64,000 bases of DNA from B25-G16 sp964549945 (GTDB lineage Bacteria; Desulfobacterota; DSM-4660; Desulfatiglandales; B25-G16): NCBI GenBank assembly GCA_964549945.1, contig CAZJXD010000006.1, positions 1-64,000 of the forward strand, read 5' to 3'. A program made the translations under genes and the position numbers. Below, in pieces: positions 6,863 to 16,416 of the stretch (position 1 is its first letter; each line of letters begins with the position of its first letter). Below the pieces are notes generated by a model. The model saw only the letters and a program-made list of their open reading frames with translations. It did no database searches and was not told the origin of the DNA.

Positions 6863-8122
6863 ATGCCTGATACGAAAGTTTACCGATCTCTTAAGACCGA
6901 ACCACGTTTTTTCTACGGCTATATCGTAGTTGTGGTGGCCCTCTTCATTATGGTGGTTTCGTGGGCCATCTATTATTCCTTTGGTGTCTTCTTTAAGCCG
7001 TTGCTGAACGAGTTTGGCTGGACTCATGCCATGACCTCAGGCGCCTTCTCACTGTCCATGACTATGTACGGCGTGCTGGGGATTGTCGTGGGGGTACTTA
7101 ATGACAGGTTCGGCCCCCGGGTGGTGTTAACGCTCTGTGGCTTCCTATTAGGTGTGGGTTATCTGCTGATGTCGCAGGTCAGCGCTCTCTGGCAGATGTA
7201 TCTGTTCTATGGAGTGATAATAGGTACCGGCATGAGTGGTGTCTGGGTGCCGCAGTTATCAACTGTCGCCAGATGGTTTATCGGGAGAAGGACATTGATG
7301 ACGGGCATCGTTCTCGCCGGGGTTAGCATAGGCCAGTTGATTGGACCGCCAGTGACTACTTGGCTTATAGCCCTTTATGATTGGCGCCTCTCTTATATCA
7401 TCCTGGGCGGTGTGGCTTTACTATTAGTGGTTTTATTCGCTCAGTTTCTGAGGCGCGACCCGACTCAGATGAGGCAGCTGCCCTATGGCGCAGATGAAAG
7501 AAAACAACCGGAGTTAACATCCGATACTCAGTCGTTTTCGCTCAGGGAGGCAGTTTATACTGCGCAGTTCTGGGTGGCTTCCGGTATTTTCTTCTGCTTT
7601 GGGTTTGGGCTTTTCTCTATAGTCGTACATATTGTGCCGCACGCCATTGAGTTGGGGATCTCAGCCACCATCGCCGCCACCATTTTATCTTGTAGGGGCG
7701 GGATGGGTCTTGTTGGCAATTATGTGCTGGGCGGCGTTGCTGACAGAATCGGCAACAGGCGGATTTTTATTGTTGGCTTTATTATGATTTTGGCAGCTCT
7801 ATTCTGGCTGGTGCCAGCCAGAGAGCTATGGATGCTTTACCTTTTTGCTATTATCTTTGGCTTCGCCGCTGGAGGTATAGCGGCGTCAGAATCGCCTCTG
7901 GTAGCCGGGCTTTTTGGGCTGAGCTCACATGGTTTGATCTACGGGGTTGTTCACCTTGGCTTTACCGCTGGAGCGGCTGTCGGTCCGGTTTTGACCGGTT
8001 ATATATTCGACGTAACTGGAAGCTACCAGGTGGCTTTTCTTGTCTGCGCTGCTTTCAGTATTGTCGGTATCATACTGGCAGCTATATTAAAACCAACCGG
8101 AAGACAACATGGTAGAATCTAG
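6863..8122 (+). CDS. MFS transporter, oxalate/formate-antiporter or monocarboxylate-like
   Basis: A 419-residue inner-membrane permease with about 12 hydrophobic segments. The loop 2-3 signature of the major facilitator superfamily is visible as GVLNDRFGPRVV, and the second half repeats it as GGVADRIGNRRIF. The N-terminal segment (FFYGYIVVVVALFIMVV...YSFGVFFKPLLNEFGW) is typical of the oxalate:formate antiporter/monocarboxylate branch, so a small organic acid is the likely cargo, though this is an inference. The gene starts 135 bases downstream of the -10 box of promoter-like repeat A. An iron-sulfur flavoprotein gene follows on the same strand after its own repeat copy. Confidence 0.85.
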   Translation: MPDTKVYRSLKTEPRFFYGYIVVVVALFIMVVSWAIYYSFGVFFKPLLNEFGWTHAMTSGAFSLSMTMYGVLGIVVGVLNDRFGPRVVLTLCGFLLGVGYLLMSQVSALWQMYLFYGVIIGTGMSGVWVPQLSTVARWFIGRRTLMTGIVLAGVSIGQLIGPPVTTWLIALYDWRLSYIILGGVALLLVVLFAQFLRRDPTQMRQLPYGADERKQPELTSDTQSFSLREAVYTAQFWVASGIFFCFGFGLFSIVVHIVPHAIELGISATIAATILSCRGGMGLVGNYVLGGVADRIGNRRIFIVGFIMILAALFWLVPARELWMLYLFAIIFGFAAGGIAASESPLVAGLFGLSSHGLIYGVVHLGFTAGAAVGPVLTGYIFDVTGSYQVAFLVCAAFSIVGIILAAILKPTGRQHGRI

Positions 8123-8195
8123 CTTCCTCAAGCAAAGCGTGTTAAAGCTGACTTTATTCTCGATCATTTTAGAAAATGGCAGGGTAACGTCGTCC

Positions 8196-8253
8196 TTGAC
8201 ACACAAGGTCGAACCCCGTATAGTCCAAGTCCGAAAAAGGAAGTTCTTATCAT
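8196..8253 (+). promoter_or_regulatory. Dispersed promoter-like repeat, copy B
   Basis: TTGACA (8196-8201), 17-bp spacer, TATAGT (8219-8224), then GAAAAAGGAAGTTCTTATC. Best -35 match of the four copies. It reads toward the flavoprotein gene at 8310. Confidence 0.6.
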
Positions 8254-8309
8254 CTCATCATCTGAATAGTCGGGCCAGAATAGATCATGATTGGAGGTGA
8301 GAAGACAAG

Positions 8310-8960
8310 ATGATTCAAATCTTGGGGATCTGCGGCAGTCCTGTGAAGAACTCCAACACGGAACTGATCTTGAAGGAGGCCCTTGAGGCGGTGGATCAGA
8401 AGGGCGTTCGGAGCGAGATATTTACCCTGCATGATAAAAAAATTGAGGATTGCCGACAATGCAACTGGTGCATGGTTAAACAGAGCGAGGATGACCATTG
8501 CCTGTTGAAAGATGATATGGCAGACCTTTTTCCGAAGGTCCTTGAGGCGGACGCCTTGATGATCGCCTCCCCAGTTTATCTGGCAAGGCTTTCCGGTCGC
8601 ACGGCTGCGGTCCTTGACCGGCTTCGCTGCATCCACTACGGCAAATTCTATGCCGGGGGGATGAAGCATAAAACGGGTGCGGCCATTGCCGTGAGCTGGT
8701 ACCGAAATTGCGGGATTGAAACCACCCTGACAAGCATCCATTGGGCCTTTCTGACCTATCAGATGGTGATTGCTGTTCCCGGCTCCCTGTCGACCTTTGG
8801 AGGCGCCGGTCTTTCGAGCCTGTCGGGGACCGGAGATTTCGATCCCAAGGATAAACACCAGATATTGAAGGATGAACACGGCCTCAAAACGGCCAGGGCG
8901 ACTGCTAAAAGCATGCTGGAGCTTGCCCGGATCATGAAAGCGGGCAAGGAAAATGGATAG
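8310..8960 (+). CDS. Iron-sulfur flavoprotein / NADPH-dependent FMN reductase family
   Basis: A 216-residue flavodoxin-fold protein. The FMN phosphate loop is GICGSPVKNSNTE near the N-terminus, and the substrate-side motif ASPVYLARLSG follows at about residue 85. A cysteine cluster C-x2-C-x2-C-x9-C (IEDCRQCNWC... to DHC) at about residues 50-66 matches the compact [4Fe-4S] motif of archaeal and clostridial iron-sulfur flavoproteins, which pass electrons to oxygen, peroxide or other acceptors. A ribosome binding site GGAGGTG lies upstream. It is the only gene between promoter-like repeats B and C, so is probably monocistronic. Confidence 0.85.
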   Translation: MIQILGICGSPVKNSNTELILKEALEAVDQKGVRSEIFTLHDKKIEDCRQCNWCMVKQSEDDHCLLKDDMADLFPKVLEADALMIASPVYLARLSGRTAAVLDRLRCIHYGKFYAGGMKHKTGAAIAVSWYRNCGIETTLTSIHWAFLTYQMVIAVPGSLSTFGGAGLSSLSGTGDFDPKDKHQILKDEHGLKTARATAKSMLELARIMKAGKENG

Positions 8961-8980
8961 CCCCATCGATATAATCCCTG

Positions 8981-8996
8981 TCTGCCGACAGGCAGA
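8981..8996. repeat. Short hairpin repeat after the flavoprotein gene
   Basis: TCTGCC (8981-8986), loop GACA, GGCAGA (8991-8996). This TCTGCC/GGCAGA stem is a commonly seen dispersed hairpin in anaerobe genomes. No T tract follows, so it is not a classical terminator. Confidence 0.35.
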
Positions 8997-9046
8997 GGTG
9001 GACCTGCAAAAGAATAACACCCCCGCATCATGAGGAGATCTTCCCT

Positions 9047-9105
9047 TTGACGCACAAGGCAAAATGCGTATACTTCAACCTTCAAAAAGGGAGTACTTAT
9101 CCATT
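9047..9105 (+). promoter_or_regulatory. Dispersed promoter-like repeat, copy C
   Basis: TTGACG (9047-9052), 16-bp spacer, TATACT (9069-9074), then CAAAAAGGGAGTACTTATCC. Unlike copies A and B it faces the 3' end of a convergent gene (glycerate kinase, stop at 9111), so any transcript would be antisense to that gene. Confidence 0.5.
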
Positions 9106-9110
9106 ATTTG

Positions 9111-10445
9111 CTACTCTGAACCTCCTACAAGCATGCACATAATGTCCATCACGTTGGTGCGCGTGGGACCTGTCTTGAGCAGATCACCCAGGGATTCAAA
9201 GAGGGAATAAGAATCGTTCTCAAGGAGAAAGGCACGGGGATCAAGGCCTGCTTCCCTCGCCCTCCCACAGGTGGTGCCATCCACCATAGCGCCTGCCGCA
9301 TCCGTGGGGCCATCCGTGCCGTCGGTTCCTGCGCTGAACATGGAGATTCCCTCCCACCCATCAATGGCGATGGCGCATGCCAGGGCCAGCTCCTGATTCC
9401 TCCCGCCCTTTCCCTTGCCGTGAATGGTTACGGTTGTCTCCCCCCCTGCCAGAATACAGGCGGGAGGTGCTATGGGGATGCCCACCTGGTGGATCTCTTT
9501 TGCGATGGCCGCAAGTACGTGGGCTACCTCACGGGCCTCACCCTCGATTTGAGAGGACAACACAAGGGTATTGTATCCCAGAGAAATAGCCTTCTCTCGA
9601 GCGGCGAGAAGGCATTCCCTGTTATTTCCCACGATGAGGTTTTGAACCTTCGAGAATACGGGATCCCCTTTCTTGGGCGTTTCCTGCACGACACCTTCGA
9701 TCCCTCCCCTGAAATGCTCCATCACCGCCTTGGGGAGCCGCTCAACGAGATCGTACCTCTCGACTATCCCCAGGCAATCTCCATAGGTGCTCTCATCAGG
9801 AACCGTAGGGCCTGAGGCGATGACATCCAGCCTATCACCTACTACATCCGATAGCAGAAGCGAGATCATCGTGGCCGGATGCGCCTCCTTTGCCAGTTGC
9901 CCTCCCTTGGAGCGCGACAGGTGCTTCCTGATGGCATTGATCTCATCGATGGTCGCACCGCATTCCAGGAGAAGCCGGGTGCACGCTTGCTTCTCATCAA
10001 GGGTAAGCGGAGGGATGGGGGCCGGCAGAAGCGCGCTTCCGCCTCCTGAAAAGGCGCAGATGACCAAGTCCTCCTTTGTACATTCCCTGAGCTGGCGTAA
10101 GAGCTCCTCGGCGGCCCTCAGGCCTGCCTCATCCGGGATCGGGTGACCTGCCTCTTTCACATGGGTCCTCTTCAGTGGCATACCGTATCCATATTTCACG
10201 ATGATCCACCCGCCGGTCAGCATATCCCCGAGGATATACTCAAGGGCCTTGGCCATAGGAGCGGTGCCCTTTCCCGCCCCCACGAGGATAACCCTCCTAT
10301 AGCGGTCCAGGCTATAGGAGCGATCTCCCACGAACAAGGTCTTCCCATCACGCCTCACGTATCGTCGAACGGCCTGCTCGGGATCCACGGCATCGAGTCC
10401 CGCCCTGAGGATCTCCTCCATGGCCTTTCTTCGGTTTCCGATCAT
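9111..10445 (-). CDS. Glycerate 2-kinase, MOFRL family
   Basis: A 444-residue kinase of the GckA/TtuD (DUF4147-MOFRL) type, converting glycerate to 2-phosphoglycerate. Landmarks: VILVGAGKGTAPMAKALE near residue 50, CAFSGGGSALLPAP, NAIRKHLSRSKGGQLA, and the C-terminal MOFRL part with LAGGETTVT, GGRNQELAL and AGTDGTDGPTDAAGA. The ATG at 10445 is preferred over an in-frame TTG at 10475 that sits directly on an AGGAG. It follows the phosphofructokinase gene by about 35 bases and would feed the same lower-glycolysis pool that enolase (48288) uses. Last gene of the hyp-pfk run. Confidence 0.88.
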   Translation of the reverse strand: MIGNRRKAMEEILRAGLDAVDPEQAVRRYVRRDGKTLFVGDRSYSLDRYRRVILVGAGKGTAPMAKALEYILGDMLTGGWIIVKYGYGMPLKRTHVKEAGHPIPDEAGLRAAEELLRQLRECTKEDLVICAFSGGGSALLPAPIPPLTLDEKQACTRLLLECGATIDEINAIRKHLSRSKGGQLAKEAHPATMISLLLSDVVGDRLDVIASGPTVPDESTYGDCLGIVERYDLVERLPKAVMEHFRGGIEGVVQETPKKGDPVFSKVQNLIVGNNRECLLAAREKAISLGYNTLVLSSQIEGEAREVAHVLAAIAKEIHQVGIPIAPPACILAGGETTVTIHGKGKGGRNQELALACAIAIDGWEGISMFSAGTDGTDGPTDAAGAMVDGTTCGRAREAGLDPRAFLLENDSYSLFESLGDLLKTGPTRTNVMDIMCMLVGGSE

Positions 10446-10479
10446 ACCCCCTTTACCCCCAATTGAGATTCTCAACTCC

Positions 10480-11751
10480 TCAAGTGAGATTTCGTGGCTG
10501 CCCGGTGTTGTCCAGGACGCTCTGCCACAGGAGGCTCGATGTATCTACCTGCTTGCGCTCCCTGACCGAGAGCGGGATGGGTATATGGACAAAATGACCA
10601 TTCCATACCCCCACCACCATCCCTGTCCTGCCCGACATTGCCGCGTGCACCGCGTTTTCCGCCAGCTGGAAGCAGAGCACCGAGTCATCCGGGGTTGCCG
10701 GTGCACTGCGGATGATATAGGAGGGATCGAGGTACTTCACCGTGGCGGGAATGCCTTGAGCCCTAAAGTAGCCCTCTATCGCCTCCTTCAGGAAAGGGCC
10801 AATATCCCCCAGCCTCTTGTTTCCTGATTCATCAAAGCCCTCGACGGGCACATGCTCTTGGCCTGCCCCCTCTGCAACGACGATCACCGCGTGATTCTTC
10901 CTGATGATACGCTCTTTAAGATAGGCGAAGACCCCCTCCAGGGAAAAGGGCGCCTCCGGTATGAGCACGAGATTCACATCGCTCGACGCGAGGGTTGCGT
11001 AGGTAGCGATAAACCCCGACTCCCTGCCCATGAGCTTGACTATCCCTATCCCGTTCTCAACCCCCTTGGCCTCCATGTGAGCGCCGGTTATGGGCGCCTG
11101 GCTCATGGCCACGGCGGTCTCAAAGCCGAATGTCTTTTCCGTGAATGAAAGGTCGTTATCGATCGTCTTGGGAATCCCGATCACCGAGATCGCCAGCCCT
11201 CTTTTCCTTATCTCCCCGCCTATTGCCATTGCTCCCCTCTGGGTTCCATCGCCGCCGATGGTGAAGAGGATATTGATCTTCCTCGCCTCGAGGAAATCCA
11301 CCATGAACGAGGTGTTCTGCGGGCCTCTCGATGTTCCGAGTATGGTTCCTCCGTCCTTGTGAATATCCTCAACAAGATCAGGTGTGAGGATCATGGGCTC
11401 ATGATGGTATGAGGCGATAAGGCCCTTGTACCCATAGCGCAATCCGAATATCTCCCTGACCCCGTACCTGTACCACAAGACCATGGTGATGGCCCTGATC
11501 ACGTCATTCAGGCCGGGACAAATCCCGCCACAGGTGACCATAGCGGCGCGAGTCGTATCCGGATTGAAGAAGAGCTTCTCCCTGGGGCCTGCCTTCTCCA
11601 AGAAGCCTGGCTCACCGCCTTTCTCCTTGAGGCCGGAGCGCGTTGCATCCACAAGAACTCCCTCGGCCTCATCGATGAACACGCCTGAATCAAGGGGTGA
11701 GGGAAAGGCGCCCTGGCCTATCCTTTCAACCCTGAACTCATTTATCGCCAT
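10480..11751 (-). CDS. 6-phosphofructokinase, long GGDGT type
   Basis: A 423-residue PFK. The start ATG at 11751 has GGAGGGG two to eight bases upstream. Substrate and nucleotide motifs are clear: TCGGICPGLNDVIRAI, TIGGDGTQRGA, PKTIDNDLSFTEKTFG and MGRESGFIA. The Gly in GGDGT points to ATP as donor (PPi enzymes usually have GGDDS), while PKTIDND is shared with the plant/PPi clade; plant-type ATP-PFKs have this same combination. The N-terminal 90 residues precede the catalytic core, as in long PFKs. It sits between hypE (49-bp gap) and glycerate kinase on the same strand, an odd place for a glycolytic gene. Confidence 0.88.
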   Translation of the reverse strand: MAINEFRVERIGQGAFPSPLDSGVFIDEAEGVLVDATRSGLKEKGGEPGFLEKAGPREKLFFNPDTTRAAMVTCGGICPGLNDVIRAITMVLWYRYGVREIFGLRYGYKGLIASYHHEPMILTPDLVEDIHKDGGTILGTSRGPQNTSFMVDFLEARKINILFTIGGDGTQRGAMAIGGEIRKRGLAISVIGIPKTIDNDLSFTEKTFGFETAVAMSQAPITGAHMEAKGVENGIGIVKLMGRESGFIATYATLASSDVNLVLIPEAPFSLEGVFAYLKERIIRKNHAVIVVAEGAGQEHVPVEGFDESGNKRLGDIGPFLKEAIEGYFRAQGIPATVKYLDPSYIIRSAPATPDDSVLCFQLAENAVHAAMSGRTGMVVGVWNGHFVHIPIPLSVRERKQVDTSSLLWQSVLDNTGQPRNLT

Positions 11752-11800
11752 ATCCCCTCCTGAGAAAGGAACTATGGAAAAACGCATGAAGATGTCTTTT

Positions 11801-12811
11801 TCAGCAAATCCTCGGGAACTGCTCCCCGCTCAAGGGATCGAGGAGCCTGTGACCCCCGATCCTTGTCTTGAGGTGCACCCTGCCCGGATGCCCTGCTACC
11901 ACTCTGCCGATTATCGCCGCCTTTGTCCCCAAAGGATCTCCCCTCATGGCCGCGAGCACTGACTCGGCATCCTTCTCGGAAACCACTGCTACCAGTCTTC
12001 CCTCGTTGGCCAGATAAAGGGGATCGAATCCTAAAAGCTCGCACAATCCCATCACCTCAGGCCTCACCTCGATCGCCTCCTCCTCCACCTCCAACCCAAT
12101 CTTTGAACTGGTCGCGATCTCCCAGAGCACGGTGGCGAGCCCGCCTCTGGTGGGATCCCGCAATACATGGATCTCCTTCGATGCCCCGAGCATCGCCTCA
12201 ACGAGGTGGTTGAGGGGCGCGCAGTCGCTGGCGATCGTTCCCTTGAGGGAGAACTCGCCCCGGGCGAGCAGGATCCCTGCCTCATGATCTCCCACGGGAC
12301 CGCTTACGATGACCGCATCCCCCTCCCTGGCATTGGCCCCCCGTATCTCCACGCCTGAGGGGACCACCCCGACCCCCGAGGTGGTGATGAACATGCCATC
12401 GGCCTTGCCCCGCTCCACTACCTTGGTGTCACCCGCCACTATCTCTACCCCTGCCTCCTGGGCCGCGGCCCTGAGCGAGTCCAGGATCCGCTCCAGCTTC
12501 TCGGTGGAGAACCCCTCCTCCAGGATAAAGGAAGCAGCGATGCCCAAAGGCGCGGCGCCCACCATGGCGAGGTCGTTGACCGTGCCGCAGAGCGCGAGCC
12601 TTCCGATATCGCCCCCTGGAAAGAACAAGGGCTTCACCACATAGGAATCGGTGGTGAGCGCGAGCCTGGTGCCCGAGGCGGCAAGCAGGGCACTGTCATC
12701 GAGAGAGGAGAGAATGGGGTTACCCAGGAAGGGCAGGAATAGCTCGGCGATGAGCTCGTGGCTGAGGTGCCCTCCCGCCCCGTGGGCGAGCAGGATAGCG
12801 GCGTTTTTCAT
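11801..12811 (-). CDS. hypE: HypE, carbamoyl-AMP dehydratase for [NiFe] cyanide ligands
   Basis: HypE dehydrates the thiocarbamate on its own C-terminal Cys to a cyanide for the [NiFe] active site. The 336-residue frame starting MKNAAILLAHGAGG at 12811 overlaps the hypD stop (TGATG). Seen: LSSLDDSALL, LTTDSYVV, GTVNDLAMVGA, RDPTRGGLATVL, and the essential C-terminal PRIC ending in cysteine, so it is catalytically complete. The coding frame could extend upstream to 12955, but that would overlap hypD extensively. Fifth gene in hypA-F-C-D-E. Confidence 0.95.
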   Translation of the reverse strand: MKNAAILLAHGAGGHLSHELIAELFLPFLGNPILSSLDDSALLAASGTRLALTTDSYVVKPLFFPGGDIGRLALCGTVNDLAMVGAAPLGIAASFILEEGFSTEKLERILDSLRAAAQEAGVEIVAGDTKVVERGKADGMFITTSGVGVVPSGVEIRGANAREGDAVIVSGPVGDHEAGILLARGEFSLKGTIASDCAPLNHLVEAMLGASKEIHVLRDPTRGGLATVLWEIATSSKIGLEVEEEAIEVRPEVMGLCELLGFDPLYLANEGRLVAVVSEKDAESVLAAMRGDPLGTKAAIIGRVVAGHPGRVHLKTRIGGHRLLDPLSGEQFPRIC

Positions 12812-13890
12812 CACCTTCCTCCGTATCTGTGAAAGGCGGCGCAGCTCCCCTCCGAGGAGACCATGCAGGGTCCCACCGGGTGCTGCGGGGTGCACCGCGT
12901 GCCGAAAAGCGGGCACTCCGGGGGGTGTATGAGTCCCTGGAGGACCTCCCCGCACCTGCAGCCCGGGGGATCGTCCACCTCCTCATAGGGGATGTCAAAG
13001 GCCTCTGCCGCATCCATCTCTCTGAACTCCTCCCTCAGCGCGAGTCCGCTGTTGGATATGGTCCCGAGCCCCCGCCAGCGGGCATCAACCGGCATGAAGA
13101 CCTCCTCCATGATCCAGAGGGCGCGGGGATTGCCCTCCTGTCTCACTGCCCTCCGATATTGGATCTCAATCTCGGCCCTGCCCTCCTTCTTCTGGCGCAG
13201 GAGCATGGAGACGCCCTCCAGGATATCGAGGGGCTCAAATCCGGTGATTACCCCCCGTGAGGAGAACTCCTGGACGAGAAAGGAGTAAGGATCAGCTCCG
13301 ATAATCACGCTCACATGCCCCGGCAATAAAAACCCGTCAAGTGCCAGCCTCCCAGAGGAAAGCAGAACCCTGAGCGCAGGGGGAATGAGCCTTAATGATG
13401 AGAGGACGAAGAGGTTGCCGATCCCCTTCAGCTGGGCCTCACGAAGGGTTGCGGCAATGGCGGGCGAGGTCGTCTCGAAGCCCGCCGCGAAGAACACCAC
13501 CCTTTTCCCCGGCTCCCCCTGGGCGATGGCGAGTACCTCTAAGGGAGAGGTGATGATCCTGACATCGCTTCCCTCAGCGCGCGCGAGGCTCAGCGATGAG
13601 GCGCTGCCGGGCACCCTCATGAGATCCCCGAAGGTGAGCAGCACCACATCCCGCCGATGTGCCAGGCTCACGGCCCTGTCAATCTCACCTATCGGGGTTA
13701 CGCACACCGGGCAGCCTGGCCCTGAGATGAGCTCAATACGCTCTGGAAGAAGCGAGCGGATGCCGGAGCGAAAGATCGAGACGGTATGCGTGCCGCACAC
13801 CTCCATCGCCCGGAATCCCCCATCGACGAGCCCGGAGATCTCCTTGACCACAGAGGCGACCCTTATGTCATCGCTCTTCATCTCCCTCAT
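12811..13890 (-). CDS. hypD: HypD, Fe(CN)2CO scaffold assembly protein
   Basis: A 359-residue iron-sulfur scaffold that, with HypC, carries the Fe(CN)2CO unit. Diagnostic motifs are present: MEVCGTHTVSIFRSG, SGPGCPVCVTP, FFAAGFETTSPA, LPGHVSVIIG and the C-terminal cysteines of the [4Fe-4S] cluster (GCRCGEVLQG, PPECPLFGTRC, GPCMVS). The start at 13890 has AAAGGAG in front and overlaps the hypC end by 23 bases. It overlaps hypE by one base. All catalytic and cluster cysteines seem intact. Confidence 0.96.
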   Translation of the reverse strand: MREMKSDDIRVASVVKEISGLVDGGFRAMEVCGTHTVSIFRSGIRSLLPERIELISGPGCPVCVTPIGEIDRAVSLAHRRDVVLLTFGDLMRVPGSASSLSLARAEGSDVRIITSPLEVLAIAQGEPGKRVVFFAAGFETTSPAIAATLREAQLKGIGNLFVLSSLRLIPPALRVLLSSGRLALDGFLLPGHVSVIIGADPYSFLVQEFSSRGVITGFEPLDILEGVSMLLRQKKEGRAEIEIQYRRAVRQEGNPRALWIMEEVFMPVDARWRGLGTISNSGLALREEFREMDAAEAFDIPYEEVDDPPGCRCGEVLQGLIHPPECPLFGTRCTPQHPVGPCMVSSEGSCAAFHRYGGR

Positions 13891-14107
13891 CCCATCTCCT
13901 TTCCATCTCCCTGAAGAGCTCCAGGGTTTCGAGGGCCTCTTTCTCCTCGAGCCGCTGGATGGCGAATCCCACGTGCACCAGCACGTAGTCCCCCTGGTGA
14001 ACCTCAGGGCACAGGAGCAGGCTCACCTCCCGAGCCACCCCGCCGAAATCCACCTCCGCGATATCCCCTGTGATCGTAACTATCTTGCCGGGAATGCCTA
14101 GGCACAT
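13868..14107 (-). CDS. hypC: HypC, hydrogenase assembly chaperone
   Basis: A 79-residue chaperone that shuttles the Fe(CN)2CO moiety to the hydrogenase large subunit. The start is fixed at 14107 because HypC must begin MCLGIPGK (Cys2 is essential), and GAGGAGG lies just upstream; an in-frame ATG five codons earlier would bury that cysteine. Other family marks: DFGGVAREVSLLLCPEV and GDYVLVHVGFAIQRL. The gene overlaps the hypF stop by about ten bases and the hypD start by 23, showing tight coupling. Confidence 0.95.
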   Translation of the reverse strand: MCLGIPGKIVTITGDIAEVDFGGVAREVSLLLCPEVHQGDYVLVHVGFAIQRLEEKEALETLELFREMERRWDEGDEER

Positions 14108-16416
14108 AGCTCCTCCTCGCAATAAATGCCGTAGAATGCCTGCCCCAGGGAGATCCCCCCATCGTTGGGGGGAACCTCGTGGTGCGTGAGCACAATAAAC
14201 CCTCTCTCCTCAAGGAGCGACACCGCCCGAGAGGTCAAGAGCGCGTTCTGGAAGACCCCGCCGCTCAGGACCACCTCGTTGATTCCTGCATCCCCTCGCA
14301 GTCTGGTGAGCACCTCAAGGATCATCCATGCCACGGTGGTATGGAACCTGGAGGAGATGCGGGACGGAGGCGCCTTCCCCTGGAGTTCCTCCACCATGGC
14401 AATGATGGCTGGATCTGGGTCGAGGATGTATCTCCCCTCCTGGGTGTTGATCCCGAAGGGGTAAGCTCCCCTCTCATCCCCGTCTGCAATCTGCTCTAAC
14501 TCCACCGCCGCCTGTCCCTCGTAGTTGACCAGCCCACGAACCCCGAGGATTGCGCTCACCGCATCGAAGAGCCTGCCTGCACTGGAGCAAGGGGGACAGT
14601 TAATCTCAGCCTCCATCGCCGCCTCTAGCTGGGACCACCTCTCATGGTCGAGTCTCTGGGCAAAAGGGATCGTGAGCGATTCGAGATCCCCGTAGATCCG
14701 CGCGAGATAGGCGGCCGCCATCCGCCACGGCTCCTTGACCGCCTTATCACCTCCGGGAAGCGGAATGTACCTGAGGTGTCCCCGCCTTCGATAGGCATGT
14801 ACGTCTACCTCGAGGAACTCTCCTCCCCACACCGTGCCATCGTCGCCATAGCCGGTGCCGTCCATTACCACCGCGAGAGTTCGGCCGGTCTTCCCGTGTT
14901 CCGCCATACAGCTCAAGGCGTGGGCCGCGTGGTGCTGGAGACCTACCGCGGGGAGCCCCAGCCTTTTGGCATAGCGGGTCGCGAGGTAATCCGGGTGGAG
15001 ATCATAGACCACAAGCTCCGGGGTGATCTGGAAAAGCCTGGTGAAGAGCTCTATCCCCTGCTCGAATGAGCGCAGGGTCTCTGTGTTCTCCATATCCCCG
15101 ATGTGGTGGCTCACAAAGGCGTTATCGCCCCTGGTGAGACAGAAGGTGTTCTTGATCTCGGCACCGCACGCGAGCACGCTCCTGCCTTTCCGCGGGAGCT
15201 TTATGGGAGCAGGAGCATAGCCCCGGGATCTCCTGAGGAAGGTGAACGTGCCACCGAGGGGTTGTATGACGGAGTCATCGCAGCGGGTATGGATCGTGCG
15301 GTTGTGGGTGAGGAAATACTCGGCGATTCCCGCGAGCCGGCCAATGGCCTCGTCGGTATGGAATACGATGGGCTCGTCGCTCACGTTCCCGCTCGTCATC
15401 ACCAGTACTTCCAGCTCATCGGTGAACAAGAGGTAGTGGAGGGGGCTGTAGGGAAGCATGAGCCCCAACGTCCTCTGGTGGGGAGCAACCGATGGAGCAA
15501 TGGGATTCGGCTCCTTTTTTGGGAGAACCACGATGGGTCGCTCCTTGCCCTCGAGGAGCCTTTGGCCGAGTGGGGTGAGCTGGCAGCACTTCGCTGCCAC
15601 CTCGATATTCCTGCACATGACCGCAAAGGGTTTATCCTCCCGGTACTTCCTCCCTCGAAGCCGTGAGACCGCCTCCTCATTGGCGGCATCACAGGCCAGA
15701 TGGAACCCCCCGAGGCCCTTGATGGCAACAATTGCCCCCTTTTCGAGCAGTGAAATCACCTCCATAAGGGGATCGGCGGTGGGAAGCTCTTTTCCTGTGC
15801 CGCTGAGCAGCCGGAGACCTGGCCCACATGCGGGACACGCGTTGGGCTGCGCGTGGAAGCGCCGATCACTGGGATCGTGGTACTCACGGCTGCACCGTGG
15901 GCACATCTCAAAGGCCTCCATAGTGGTGAACCTTCGGTCGTAGGGGATATCCTCGATGATGGTAAACCTGGGCCCACAGTTGGTGCAGTTGGTGAAGGGG
16001 TATCGGAAACGGCGGTCGCCCGGATCGATTAGCTCCCCGATGCATTCGGGGCAGGTGGCGATGTCCGGGGAGATGAGGGTGAGCCGCTCCGAGCCCGGCA
16101 CGCTCTCCCTGATCTCGAACTCCCTGTAGCCAACAGGTGCATGGTAGAATAGCTCGGTCTTCTCGATTGCCGCGAGCCGTGGCGGACGGGAGAGCCCGGA
16201 GAGAAACCGTTCGATGTGCTGCCTCTCCCCCTCAACTTCAAGGGTGACCCCCTGCTCGTTATTCAGGACCCAACCGGAAAGATCATGTGTGCGAGCCAGG
16301 TTATAGACGAAGGGACGAAATCCCACCCCTTGAACAATGCCCTCTATGTGCACGCATGCCCTGATCTGCTCCATTTCCCTCTGTTGATGCTTCGTCCTGA
16401 TGGAACTACCCTCCAC
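14098..16416 (-). CDS. hypF: HypF, carbamoyltransferase
   Basis: HypF makes carbamoyl-AMP and hands the carbamoyl group to HypE. The 772-residue product shows all domains in order: acylphosphatase-like (HIEGIVQGVGFRPFVYNLA, residues 23-41), two zinc fingers (CPECIGELIDPG, CTNCGPRFTI, CPRCSREYHD, ACPACGP), YrdC-like (AIKGLGGFHLACDA, NRPI/PL equivalents KERPIVVL) and the Kae1-like C-terminal domain (LQHHAAHALS, VMDGTGYGDDGTVWGGE, LSGGVFQNALL). An alternative start at 16374 (MEQIRA) would fit the shorter homologues. It overlaps hypA by 11 bases. Confidence 0.95.
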   Translation of the reverse strand: MEGSSIRTKHQQREMEQIRACVHIEGIVQGVGFRPFVYNLARTHDLSGWVLNNEQGVTLEVEGERQHIERFLSGLSRPPRLAAIEKTELFYHAPVGYREFEIRESVPGSERLTLISPDIATCPECIGELIDPGDRRFRYPFTNCTNCGPRFTIIEDIPYDRRFTTMEAFEMCPRCSREYHDPSDRRFHAQPNACPACGPGLRLLSGTGKELPTADPLMEVISLLEKGAIVAIKGLGGFHLACDAANEEAVSRLRGRKYREDKPFAVMCRNIEVAAKCCQLTPLGQRLLEGKERPIVVLPKKEPNPIAPSVAPHQRTLGLMLPYSPLHYLLFTDELEVLVMTSGNVSDEPIVFHTDEAIGRLAGIAEYFLTHNRTIHTRCDDSVIQPLGGTFTFLRRSRGYAPAPIKLPRKGRSVLACGAEIKNTFCLTRGDNAFVSHHIGDMENTETLRSFEQGIELFTRLFQITPELVVYDLHPDYLATRYAKRLGLPAVGLQHHAAHALSCMAEHGKTGRTLAVVMDGTGYGDDGTVWGGEFLEVDVHAYRRRGHLRYIPLPGGDKAVKEPWRMAAAYLARIYGDLESLTIPFAQRLDHERWSQLEAAMEAEINCPPCSSAGRLFDAVSAILGVRGLVNYEGQAAVELEQIADGDERGAYPFGINTQEGRYILDPDPAIIAMVEELQGKAPPSRISSRFHTTVAWMILEVLTRLRGDAGINEVVLSGGVFQNALLTSRAVSLLEERGFIVLTHHEVPPNDGGISLGQAFYGIYCEEELCA